Assembly: GCA_934130975.1 (NCBI GenBank)
Contig: CAKOYU010000013.1
Coordinates: 1-47,936 of the forward strand
Length of the DNA: 47,936 bases
Source of the DNA: an uncultured Clostridia bacterium
GTDB taxonomy: Bacteria; Bacillota; Clostridia; TANB77; CAG-508
Reading direction: 5' to 3'
Of this stretch, positions 25,895-33,053 are shown in pieces. Made by a program: the position numbers and the translations under genes. Positions within the stretch are counted from its first letter, which is position 1; the number at the start of each line of letters is the position of its first letter. A model generated the notes under the pieces. It made no database searches. It saw nothing but the letters and a program-made list of their open reading frames with translations, and was not told the DNA's origin.

Positions 25895-26623
25895 ATGGAA
25901 AAAGATTTAAAATATTATGCAAAAGTACATTCAGTAGAAAGCTTTGGAACAGTTGATGGACCAGGAATAAGATTTGTATTATTTTTACAAGGATGCCATC
26001 TACAATGTAAATACTGCCATAACAGAGATACATGGGATATGAATGGTGGAGAATATAAATCAGTAGATGAAATAATAGAAAAGATAAACAGATACAAAAA
26101 TTATATGATGCCATCAGGTGGAGGAGTAACAGTAACAGGAGGAGAACCTTTACTACAACATAATTTTGTATTAGAATTATTTAAAAGATTAAAAGAAGAA
26201 GGTATACCTACTTGTGTTGATACTTCTGGAATGGTAGCATTAACAGATGGAATAAAAGAAGTTTTAAAATACACAGATTTAGTGTTGTTAGATATTAAAC
26301 ATATTGACGAAGAAAAGTGCAAAGAACTTGTAGGATTTTCAAATAAAAGAGAATTAGAATTTGCTAGATATTTAAGTGATAATAATATCAAAATGTGGAT
26401 AAGACAAGTTTTAGTACCAGGTTACACAGATGCTGAAGAAGATTTATTAAAACTAAAAGAGTTTCTTTCAACATTAAAGACAGTAGAAAAAGTACAAATT
26501 TTACCATATCATAGTATGGGAAAATATAAGTGGGAAAATCTTGGATTAGAATATCCATTAGAAGGCGTGCGAGATGCAAATCAAGATGATGTTGACCGAG
26601 CAAAGAAAATTTTAGGAGTATAG
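25895..26623 (+). CDS. pflA: Pyruvate formate-lyase activating enzyme (radical SAM)
   Basis: This enzyme uses S-adenosylmethionine and a [4Fe-4S] cluster to generate the glycyl radical on PflB. The protein has 242 residues, within the usual range. The cluster cysteines are Cys34, Cys38 and Cys41 (GCHLQCKYCHN). The SAM-binding motif GGGVTVTGGEPLL is present. The start follows AGAAAGAAGAG. It lies 88 bp after pflB, with a long hairpin between; the order pflB-pflA is the standard one. Confidence 0.97.
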   Translation: MEKDLKYYAKVHSVESFGTVDGPGIRFVLFLQGCHLQCKYCHNRDTWDMNGGEYKSVDEIIEKINRYKNYMMPSGGGVTVTGGEPLLQHNFVLELFKRLKEEGIPTCVDTSGMVALTDGIKEVLKYTDLVLLDIKHIDEEKCKELVGFSNKRELEFARYLSDNNIKMWIRQVLVPGYTDAEEDLLKLKEFLSTLKTVEKVQILPYHSMGKYKWENLGLEYPLEGVRDANQDDVDRAKKILGV

Positions 26624-26625
26624 TA

Positions 26626-26654
26626 TTTACATTTGAGCTTATTTAGTGTATAAT
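26626..26654 (+). promoter_or_regulatory. Promoter of the small orphan gene
   Basis: TTTACA (26626-26631) and TATAAT (26649-26654) are separated by 17 bp, starting 2 bp after the pflA stop. Confidence 0.8.
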
Positions 26655-26711
26655 ATAAGTCGGCTTTTAGCTGAAATAACTATTAATGATACATCAATGG
26701 AGGTAAAAACT

Positions 26712-26915
26712 ATGATGGGAGAAAGAACAACAAGAATGGAATCACACTATGAGGCAATTGAAGATTTATTAAATTCTGATAAAGATCAGATTAATCGGAT
26801 ATTGTATAGTCGTGAGATAAAAACATTAAGAAGAAGAATACCTGAAATTGAAATAGAGGTTAAATCTGTATATTCAGATAGACTCTATAACTGTATAATC
26901 AAAAAAATTAAATAA
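26712..26915 (+). CDS. Small hypothetical protein (67 residues)
   Basis: I do not recognise this protein. The start is taken at the ATG at 26712, eight bases after TGGAGGT; ATG 26697 overlaps that site. It is charged and helical (EAIEDLLNSDKDQINRILY), with a basic centre (KTLRRRIPEIE) and a lysine-rich end. It has no cysteine motif or membrane segment. It forms its own unit between a good promoter and a terminator. Confidence 0.6.
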   Translation: MMGERTTRMESHYEAIEDLLNSDKDQINRILYSREIKTLRRRIPEIEIEVKSVYSDRLYNCIIKKIK

Positions 26916-26928
26916 TAGTTAAACTAGA

Positions 26929-26952
26929 GGGACTGCACTGCAGTTCCTTTTC
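26929..26952 (+). terminator. Terminator of the small orphan gene
   Basis: GGGACTG (26929-26935) pairs with CAGTTCC (26941-26947), followed by a short T tract. Confidence 0.75.
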
Positions 26953-26989
26953 AATTATAAAATTTGATTTATAAATTACAAACTATATA

Positions 26990-27145
26990 AATGCAGAAAT
27001 TGGCTAATATATTGTTTTTTATACCTTGCTGTCGCAATCTTCATATTAAATATTAGTATGTAGATTGCTCCATATCGCATTCGCATTCGCTCATTTGATC
27101 GCTTACGCGGTATTGCAAAACAATATATTAGCCAATTTCTGCATT
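26990..27145. mobile_element. 156-bp palindromic MITE-like element
   Basis: A perfect 29-bp inverted repeat (26990-27018 and 27117-27145) begins AATGCAGAAATTGGC. It encloses about 98 bp with further pairing: ATACC/GGTAT next to the arms, and an inner arm GCAATCT...AGATTGC (about 27034-27067). The centre contains the repeated motif CGCATTCGCATTCGCTC. No coding capacity is seen. It looks like a non-autonomous inverted-repeat element, but the whole could also fold as one large RNA. No clear target duplication is visible. It fills most of the 350-bp gap between the small gene and pyrH. Confidence 0.7.
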
Positions 27146-27264
27146 AAATAGTAACAGTAAATTAAGAAAATTTTAATAAAATACTACTAATTTTAAAAAA
27201 AGTATGATAGAATAGCAACGACAATAAGGAAAAAAGATTATTCAAAAGAAAGGATTGATACAAG

Positions 27265-27972
27265 ATGTCAGAAGCAAAGTATAAAAGAGTACTTTTAAAA
27301 TTAAGTGGAGAAGCATTAGCTGGAGAGCAAAAAACAGGAGTAAACCCTGAAGTGATCGGCAAAATGTGTGATAAGATAAAAGAAGTAGTAGAAATGGGAG
27401 TACAAGTAGCAATAGTAGTAGGAGGAGGAAACTTCTGGAGAGGCAGAAACGGACTAGATATGGAAAGAACAACAGCAGACTACATGGGGATGTTAGCAAC
27501 ATCAATGAATGCATTAGCATTACAAGATGCACTTGAAGCAAGAGGAGTACATTCAAGAGTACAAACAGCAATAGAAATGAGAGAAATAGCAGAACCATTT
27601 ATACAAAGAAAAGCAGAAAAACATTTAAATAGAGGAAGAGTAGTAATATTTGCATGTGGATCAGGGCATCCATACTTTACAACAGATACAGCAGCAGTAT
27701 TAAGAGCAACAGAAATAAAAGCAGATATCATACTTTTAGGAAAAGCAGTAGACGCAGTATATTCTGCAGATCCAAAAGTTCAACCAGATGCAATAAAATT
27801 TGAAGAAATATCATATTTAGATGTGCTAAATAAAGACTTAAAAGTAATGGATTCAACAGCAACAGCAATGTGTAGAGACAACAATATACCATTATTAGTA
27901 TTTGGAATAGCAGATCCAGAAAATATAGTAAGAGCTGTTAAAGGTGAGAAAATAGGTACAATTGTATCTTAA
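27265..27972 (+). CDS. pyrH: UMP kinase
   Basis: This enzyme phosphorylates UMP to UDP in pyrimidine nucleotide synthesis. The protein has 235 residues and is of the hexameric bacterial amino acid kinase type. It contains the start motif KRVLLKLSGEALAG, the glycine-rich VAIVVGGGNFWRG, the UMP-binding TADYMGMLATSMNALALQ and GTGNPYFTTD-like SGHPYFTTDTAAVLRA. It is the first gene of the pyrH-frr-uppS-cdsA-rseP run. Two REP-like repeats follow directly after its stop codon. Confidence 0.97.
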   Translation: MSEAKYKRVLLKLSGEALAGEQKTGVNPEVIGKMCDKIKEVVEMGVQVAIVVGGGNFWRGRNGLDMERTTADYMGMLATSMNALALQDALEARGVHSRVQTAIEMREIAEPFIQRKAEKHLNRGRVVIFACGSGHPYFTTDTAAVLRATEIKADIILLGKAVDAVYSADPKVQPDAIKFEEISYLDVLNKDLKVMDSTATAMCRDNNIPLLVFGIADPENIVRAVKGEKIGTIVS

Positions 27973-28003
27973 TGCGCAAAACAGAACCGGTCCCAAATGC
28001 GCA
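27973..28003 (+). repeat. REP-like palindromic repeat, copy 2
   Basis: This 31-bp unit has TGCGCA at both ends and the core CAGAACCGGTCCCAAA. It begins at the base directly after the pyrH stop codon. It is nearly identical to copies at 19149 and 28005. Confidence 0.9.
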
Positions 28004-28004
28004 G

Positions 28005-28035
28005 TGAGCAAAACAGAACCGGTCCCAAATGCGCA
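28005..28035 (+). repeat. REP-like palindromic repeat, copy 3
   Basis: This 31-bp unit starts TGAGCA, ends TGCGCA and has the same core as copy 2. It is tandem to copy 2 with one base between. An apparent upstream extension of frr through this repeat is an artefact. Confidence 0.9.
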
Positions 28036-28059
28036 AATAAAAATAAAGGAGAGAAAATT

Positions 28060-28608
28060 ATGGATTATACAAATTTAAAAGAAAGAATGGAAAAATCAAT
28101 AGGAGCATATCAAGAAAAATTATCAGAAATAAGAGCAGGTAGAGCAAACCCTGCAATATTAAATAAAGTAAAAGTTGATTATTATGGAACACCAACACCA
28201 ATTAATCAAATGGCTGGAATATCAGTACCAGAAGCAAGATTAATAGTTATTCAACCATGGGATATGAGTGTATTAAAAGATATTGAAAAAGCAATATTAG
28301 CATCAGATATTGGAATTAATCCAAACAATGATGGAAAAGTAATAAGACTAGCTTTCCCTGAATTAAATGAAGAAAGAAGAAAAGAATTAGTTAAAGAAAT
28401 CAAGAAAATAGCAGAAGAAGCAAAAGTTGCAATAAGATCAATCAGAAGAGATGGAATAGATGAAGCAAAAACAAAACAAAAAAATAGTGAGATGACAGAA
28501 GATGAATTAAAAATGGCTGAAACAGAAATTCAAAAAATAACAGATAAAAATATAGAAGAAATTGACAAAATATTAGCAAATAAAGAAACAGAAATAATGA
28601 GTGTATAA
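28060..28608 (+). CDS. frr: Ribosome recycling factor
   Basis: This factor, with EF-G, splits post-termination ribosomes. The ATG at 28060 follows AAAGGAGAG; starting there the protein is 182 residues, close to the family's usual length. Typical motifs are SEIRAGRANPAILNKV, YYGTPTPINQMA and the end region of the long helical hairpin (RRDGIDEAKTKQKNSEMTED). It overlaps no neighbour and lies in the usual pyrH-frr order, despite REP repeats inserted between. Confidence 0.97.
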   Translation: MDYTNLKERMEKSIGAYQEKLSEIRAGRANPAILNKVKVDYYGTPTPINQMAGISVPEARLIVIQPWDMSVLKDIEKAILASDIGINPNNDGKVIRLAFPELNEERRKELVKEIKKIAEEAKVAIRSIRRDGIDEAKTKQKNSEMTEDELKMAETEIQKITDKNIEEIDKILANKETEIMSV

Positions 28609-28621
28609 CAAGGAGAAAACA

Positions 28622-29335
28622 ATGAAATTTAACAAAGAAAATATGCCAAAACATATAGCTATAATCATGGATGGAAATAGAAGATGGGCAAGAGCACAAG
28701 GAAAGCCTGCAAGCTTTGGGCATAAAGCAGGTGCAAAAACTCTTGAAAAAATAGTCAGATATGCTAATAAAATAGGTTTAGAATATATAACTGTATATGC
28801 ATTTTCAACAGAAAACTGGAAAAGGGCAGAAGAAGAAGTAAAAGCACTTATGATGCTATTACAAAACTATTTAGATGATTATAGTAAAAGAGCTGATTCA
28901 GAGAATATCAAAGTAAAGATCCTTGGAGATATTTCTGCACTTTCACAAGGAATGCAAAAAAGTATTATAAATTGTATGGAAAGAACAAAAAACAATACAG
29001 GAGTAACTTTTAATATTGCATTAAATTATGGGGGAAGAGACGAAATTGTCAGAGCAGTTAAGAAGATAGCTGGACAAATAAAAGAAAATAAAATAAAAGT
29101 AGAAGATATAAATGAAAAAATGATATCAAATAATTTGTATACAGAAGGAGAACCAGACCCAGACTTAGTAATAAGAACAAGTGGAGAATTACGTTTAAGT
29201 AACTTTTTACCTTGGCAAGTTGTGTATTCAGAATTTTTATTTATAGATAAAAACTGGCCAGATTTTTCAGAAGAAGATTTAGATGAAGCAATAATAGAAT
29301 ATCAAAAAAGAACGAGAAAATTTGGAGCAAATTAA
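28622..29335 (+). CDS. uppS: Isoprenyl transferase (undecaprenyl diphosphate synthase)
   Basis: This enzyme makes the C55 polyprenyl carrier lipid for cell wall synthesis. The start is the ATG at 28622 after AAGGAGAAAAC. The 237-residue protein has the cis-prenyltransferase signature HIAIIMDGNRRWARAQG, with the catalytic Asp17. It also has YITVYAFSTENWKR and the C-terminal DPDLVIRTSGELRLSNFLPWQ. It is 13 bp downstream of frr. Confidence 0.97.
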   Translation: MKFNKENMPKHIAIIMDGNRRWARAQGKPASFGHKAGAKTLEKIVRYANKIGLEYITVYAFSTENWKRAEEEVKALMMLLQNYLDDYSKRADSENIKVKILGDISALSQGMQKSIINCMERTKNNTGVTFNIALNYGGRDEIVRAVKKIAGQIKENKIKVEDINEKMISNNLYTEGEPDPDLVIRTSGELRLSNFLPWQVVYSEFLFIDKNWPDFSEEDLDEAIIEYQKRTRKFGAN

Positions 29336-29364
29336 AAAATAAAGCAGAAGAAGAGGGAAAAAAT

Positions 29365-30180
29365 ATGGATATAAAAAGAGTAATGTCAGCATTATTAGGA
29401 TTTCCTTTAGTTGTATTAATATTAACATTTGGAAACAAATATGTTGTAGATGTTTTCTTAGCATTAGTTGCAATGTTAGGAATGCAAGAGTATTTTAATG
29501 CAGTAGCGAAAGAATCTAAGCCTGTAAGGTGGTTGGGGTATTTATCATGTGTTTCAATAGCACTTGTTCATATATTACCACAATATGTGCCGGAATACTT
29601 ATTAAAAAATATTTCGTTAATAACAATACCATTAATAAATTTAATATTATTTGCTCATGTAATAATTACAAATATGAAAATAAATTTTAAAGACATAGCA
29701 TATACACTTTTTGGAATAATATATGTAATTGGAAATATACTATTTATATCTCTTTTAAGAGGAATGGAACATGGAGTAATATTAGTATGGTATGCAATAA
29801 TTTCAGCATGGGGAACAGATACATGTGCATATATTATAGGAAAGCGATGGGGAAAACACAAATTTAGTCAAGTAAGTCCTAAAAAATCAATAGAAGGATG
29901 TATCGCAGGAATTGTAGGTGCAGTAGTAATTGCAATTATATATACAGTTGCTATGAATTCAATATATAATCTTGAATATTCATATGTTTTAATAGGAATA
30001 ATAACAGTAATATTAAGTATAGCTGGACAATTAGGAGACTTTGCAGCTTCAAGCATAAAAAGATATGTAGATATAAAAGATTATAGCAATCTAATTCCAG
30101 GACATGGTGGAATGTTAGATAGAATAGATAGTTTAATGTTTTTAGCTCCTTATGCATATATATTATTAAGTTTAATATAA
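29365..30180 (+). CDS. cdsA: Phosphatidate cytidylyltransferase
   Basis: This enzyme forms CDP-diacylglycerol from phosphatidate and CTP at the membrane. The protein has 271 residues with about eight hydrophobic segments. The family signature is at the C-terminus (IPGHGGMLDRIDSLMF, about residues 244-259). An upstream cytosolic loop contains SPKKSIEGCIAG. It lies 29 bp after uppS. The dxr gene that often follows cdsA in Bacillota is absent. Confidence 0.95.
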   Translation: MDIKRVMSALLGFPLVVLILTFGNKYVVDVFLALVAMLGMQEYFNAVAKESKPVRWLGYLSCVSIALVHILPQYVPEYLLKNISLITIPLINLILFAHVIITNMKINFKDIAYTLFGIIYVIGNILFISLLRGMEHGVILVWYAIISAWGTDTCAYIIGKRWGKHKFSQVSPKKSIEGCIAGIVGAVVIAIIYTVAMNSIYNLEYSYVLIGIITVILSIAGQLGDFAASSIKRYVDIKDYSNLIPGHGGMLDRIDSLMFLAPYAYILLSLI

Positions 30181-30207
30181 ATTTTAAAATTCAGGAGGAA
30201 ATAAAAT

Positions 30208-30981
30208 TTGATAGCTTTTGTTATTAATGCAATAAAAATAATATTTTTACTAGGTTTTTTAGTGCTTATCCATGAGGGTGGGCACTTCCTTGTAGCTAAA
30301 ATGTGTAAAGTCAAAGTAAACGAATTTGCAATAGGATTTGGAAAAATACTTTTACAAAAACAAGGAAAAGAAACGAAATATTCTTTGAGACTTATACCAC
30401 TTGGTGGATTTTGTAGTATGGAAGGAGAAGATGAGGAATCTGATGCTCCAGGGTCATTTTCAAAAGCAAGTGTATGGAAGAGAATGGCAATTGTGCTTGC
30501 AGGTGCAACAGTAAATATTGTATTTGGAATATTAGTATACTTTATACTAGTATCAACAGTAGGAATACAATTTGTAGACCCAGCAAAAGACACTATAGCA
30601 AATAGAATTTATTACGGAGCACAGGGAACTGGTGAATTTATAAAAGCAGTAGCAGATAGTATAAAAACACTATTTTCTGGTGGATTGAAAACAGATCAAA
30701 TGGTAGGTATTGTAGGAATTTCAGAAGTTGTTGTAAAAACTAATGGAATAATAAATTATTTGAATTTATTAGCAGTTATATCTGTTTCGTTGGGGGTTAC
30801 AAATTTGTTACCTATACCTGCATTAGATGGAGGAAAAATATTAATATTAATTATAGAGATAATAAGAAGAAAACCTATGAAAATAGAAACAGAAGCCAAA
30901 ATTCAATTAATAGGATTTTCAATATTAATTGCTTTATCACTATTTGTAACATATAATGATATATTAAGAATCGGTAGTTAA
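30208..30981 (+). CDS. rseP: Site-2 (M50) metalloprotease, RseP-like, without a PDZ domain
   Basis: This is an intramembrane zinc protease. The start is a TTG at 30208, nine bases after AGGAGG, with no nearby in-frame ATG that has a ribosome site. The zinc motif is HEGGH (His22-Glu23, His26) in the first membrane segment. The second metal-binding motif LLPIPALDGGK is near residue 205. The protein is only 257 residues, while typical RseP/YluC proteins are about 340-450. The region between the two motifs is too short for a PDZ domain and none is seen. The symbol is given by position and motifs. Confidence 0.88.
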   Translation: MIAFVINAIKIIFLLGFLVLIHEGGHFLVAKMCKVKVNEFAIGFGKILLQKQGKETKYSLRLIPLGGFCSMEGEDEESDAPGSFSKASVWKRMAIVLAGATVNIVFGILVYFILVSTVGIQFVDPAKDTIANRIYYGAQGTGEFIKAVADSIKTLFSGGLKTDQMVGIVGISEVVVKTNGIINYLNLLAVISVSLGVTNLLPIPALDGGKILILIIEIIRRKPMKIETEAKIQLIGFSILIALSLFVTYNDILRIGS

Positions 30982-31006
30982 GAATTAAATTAGCTACCGA
31001 TTTTTT
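30969..31006 (+). terminator. Terminator of the pyrH-rseP run, overlapping the rseP stop codon
   Basis: AATCGGTAG (30969-30977) pairs with CTACCGATT (30994-31002), followed by T residues. The left arm encodes the last residues of rseP, and the stop codon lies in the loop side. Confidence 0.9.
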
Positions 31007-31054
31007 ATTCTTACAACTACATTATAACAATTAGAGAAAAAATGACAGAAAATC

Positions 31055-31083
31055 TTGTTTTTTTAATAAATATAAGATATAAT
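31055..31083 (+). promoter_or_regulatory. Promoter of the zeta-like pair
   Basis: TTGTTT (31055-31060) and TATAAT (31078-31083) are separated by 17 bp, about 30 bases ahead of the first ribosome site. Confidence 0.75.
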
Positions 31084-31118
31084 ACAAAAGATATATAATA
31101 AAAAAGAATGGAGGGACA

Positions 31119-31895
31119 ATGTTGGAAAACATTTGTATTGAAAATATCTGGAAAAGAGGATTTGAAGATGCGGATATGATAGAAGTAGAAGAAAAAGCTA
31201 GAATAGAAGCAAGCTCTAATACAGAAAAATGTATAAAAAAATATCAACAATTAGAACAATCAAGAAATGGAAAATATATAAGTTCAGATTTAATGAAGCT
31301 TGTATTTGATGATTATGCAAAAGATATAAATTTTAGAAAAAAATATAATTTGGCAGTATCAAACAGTGCTGCATGCTTAGCAAATAAAGCGTTTAGAGAA
31401 GAAATTGCTAACTCAAAAGTTAAACATTGTATATTTGTTGCAGGAGCATATGGATCAGGAAAATCATTTTTGATTCAATCTTTATATGAAAAAAATAAAG
31501 AAGAACTTGAAGACAGTATAGTTTATGAGGGATCTATTACAACAAAAGCAATAGATGAAAAAATAGAAACAGCTTTGCAAAATGGAATTACACCAAGTAT
31601 AATTGTTTTAAATCCAACATTAGAACTTTCTATGCGAAACATAAAAAATAGAGCTAAACGTATAGGAAGAGACGTAAGAAAAGAAGACTGTGTACATGTA
31701 TATGCAAATATATACGGAGCCTTAAAAAGATTAAAAGAAAAATATGAAGATATTAGTTTTGTTATCTATAATAAAGAAACTAATATACCAGTGAACTTTG
31801 ATGTAAGTACAAATATTGAAGAATTAAATCACGGAACATATGATGAACTTTCTTGTGAATATGATGAAATTATGAAAAAAATTGAACAAGAATAA
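31119..31895 (+). CDS. Zeta-toxin-like P-loop protein, paralog A
   Basis: The 258-residue protein has a Walker A motif GAYGSGKS at residues 109-116. A zeta-toxin/kinase-like second half follows: YEGSIT, then GITPSIIVLNPTLELSMRNI and the arginine-rich RAKRIGRDVR. Ahead of the P-loop is the segment SSDLMKLVFDDYAKD...NLAVSNSAACLANKAF. It resembles the Asp/Arg helix region that in known zeta toxins follows the P-loop. The start follows TGGAGGG. A paralog of similar length lies 215 bp downstream. Zeta toxins phosphorylate UDP-N-acetylglucosamine, but that activity is not shown here. No recognisable epsilon antitoxin is adjacent. Confidence 0.7.
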   Translation: MLENICIENIWKRGFEDADMIEVEEKARIEASSNTEKCIKKYQQLEQSRNGKYISSDLMKLVFDDYAKDINFRKKYNLAVSNSAACLANKAFREEIANSKVKHCIFVAGAYGSGKSFLIQSLYEKNKEELEDSIVYEGSITTKAIDEKIETALQNGITPSIIVLNPTLELSMRNIKNRAKRIGRDVRKEDCVHVYANIYGALKRLKEKYEDISFVIYNKETNIPVNFDVSTNIEELNHGTYDELSCEYDEIMKKIEQE

Positions 31896-31955
31896 AGAAA
31901 TCATTTTGGAAAGGAGAATATGAATATTTTTAATATAATATTCATGTAAATAATT

Positions 31956-32087
31956 ATGGATAAAACAAAAAAGAATAAAGAAGAAGAATATATAAAAAAT
32001 TTAGTTAAATTAGGAAAAGTAATATCTATAGAAGCTTCAAAAAATCCAAAGTTAGAGGAAAAAATAAAAAAATTATCAAGTTATTAG
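31956..32087 (+). CDS. Small Lys/Glu-rich protein between the zeta-like paralogs
   Basis: The open frame encodes 43 residues, MDKTKKNKEEEYIKNLVK and onward, with high lysine content. It has no good ribosome site of its own. A 9-codon frame (31920-31949) with AAGGAG lies just ahead and could couple translation. An 8-bp inverted repeat ATGAATAT/ATATTCAT also lies there. The position between the two kinase-like genes makes a small partner protein conceivable. The call is tentative. Confidence 0.4.
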   Translation: MDKTKKNKEEEYIKNLVKLGKVISIEASKNPKLEEKIKKLSSY

Positions 32088-32110
32088 TTTTATAAGGATG
32101 GAATATTAAA

Positions 32111-32947
32111 ATGGGAAATATAGACAAAGCAAAAATTTTACCAAAGGAGTTTGATAGCTTAGACTTACAAGAAGTACAAGCTTCAACAGTAAAAATTACT
32201 ACAGAAAAAACTGATGAATTGTTAGAAAAATATAAAACCTTTGTTGAATCACATAAAGGAGTATATATAAACTCTGATTTAATGAAAATGGTTTTTGAAG
32301 TTTATGCAAAGAGTCCAGAGAATAGAAATAAATATAATTTAGCAGTTACTAATAGTGCAGCATGTTTAGCAAATGAATATTATACAAGAGCAGTTAGTAA
32401 TCCACAAATTAAAAGATGTGTATATATTGCAGGTCCATATGGTGCTGGAAAATCATTCTTAGCACAATCACTATTTGTAGCAGGTGCAATTCCAGAGGAT
32501 GCTATAGTTTATGAAGGATCTATTACTGCACCAGCTTTTGGTAAAAAAGTTAAGTTAGCAATAGAAAATGGTATAACACCAGAAATATTAATAATAAATC
32601 CAACATTGGAACTTTCAATGAAAAATATTAAAGAAAGAGAGAAGACAACTGGAAGAGGTGTAATAAAATCAGAAGTAGTTGAAAAATACGCAGATATGTA
32701 TCCAAACATTGAAAAATTATTTGATTATTTAAGAGAAGAATTTCCAGAATTAGCAAAAGAGCAAAGTCCTGTTTCATTTCAAATATATAATAAAGAAAGC
32801 AATGTACCAGAAGATATAAGTATAAGCTATAACCTTGAGGAATTAAAACACGGAACAAGACAAGAAGTGTCAGAGCAATATGATGCTATTAAGAAAAAAT
32901 TAGGTGATAGTGAACCGAAAGTAGATAGTGATGATTTATGTCTTTAA
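32111..32947 (+). CDS. Zeta-toxin-like P-loop protein, paralog B
   Basis: The 278-residue protein is paralogous to the gene at 31119. It has Walker A GPYGAGKS at residues 108-115, then YEGSITAPAFGKKV, GITPEILIINPTLELSMKNI and REKTTGRGV. The segment NSDLMKMVFEVYAKS...NLAVTNSAACLANEYY precedes the P-loop, as in paralog A. It ends with an acidic tail (DSEPKVDSDDLCL). Shared blocks are about 50 percent identical by eye. The pair appears to be one operon ending at a terminator before aspS. Confidence 0.7.
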   Translation: MGNIDKAKILPKEFDSLDLQEVQASTVKITTEKTDELLEKYKTFVESHKGVYINSDLMKMVFEVYAKSPENRNKYNLAVTNSAACLANEYYTRAVSNPQIKRCVYIAGPYGAGKSFLAQSLFVAGAIPEDAIVYEGSITAPAFGKKVKLAIENGITPEILIINPTLELSMKNIKEREKTTGRGVIKSEVVEKYADMYPNIEKLFDYLREEFPELAKEQSPVSFQIYNKESNVPEDISISYNLEELKHGTRQEVSEQYDAIKKKLGDSEPKVDSDDLCL

Positions 32948-32973
32948 ATATAACAAAAAATTAAAATTGTTTT

Positions 32974-33001
32974 GAAAATAGCAGGAAATCTTGCTATTTT
33001 C
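32974..33001 (+). terminator. Terminator of the zeta-like operon
   Basis: GAAAATAGCA (32974-32983) pairs with TGCTATTTTC (32992-33001), followed by TTTATTTTAT. Its right arm overlaps the -35 box of the aspS promoter. Confidence 0.75.
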
Positions 33002-33019
33002 TTTATTTTATAGTAAAAT
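32991..33019 (+). promoter_or_regulatory. Probable aspS promoter
   Basis: TTGCTA (32991-32996) and TAAAAT (33014-33019) are separated by 17 bp. The -35 element lies in the right arm of the preceding terminator. Confidence 0.6.
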
Positions 33020-33053
33020 AGGAAAGAAATGTTAATAATAGGAGGAGCTTTAA

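Noticed and set aside
27997..28059. N-terminal extension of frr through the REP repeat
   Set aside because: The frame is open only by chance across the repeat. The ribosome site and the family's normal start are at 28060.
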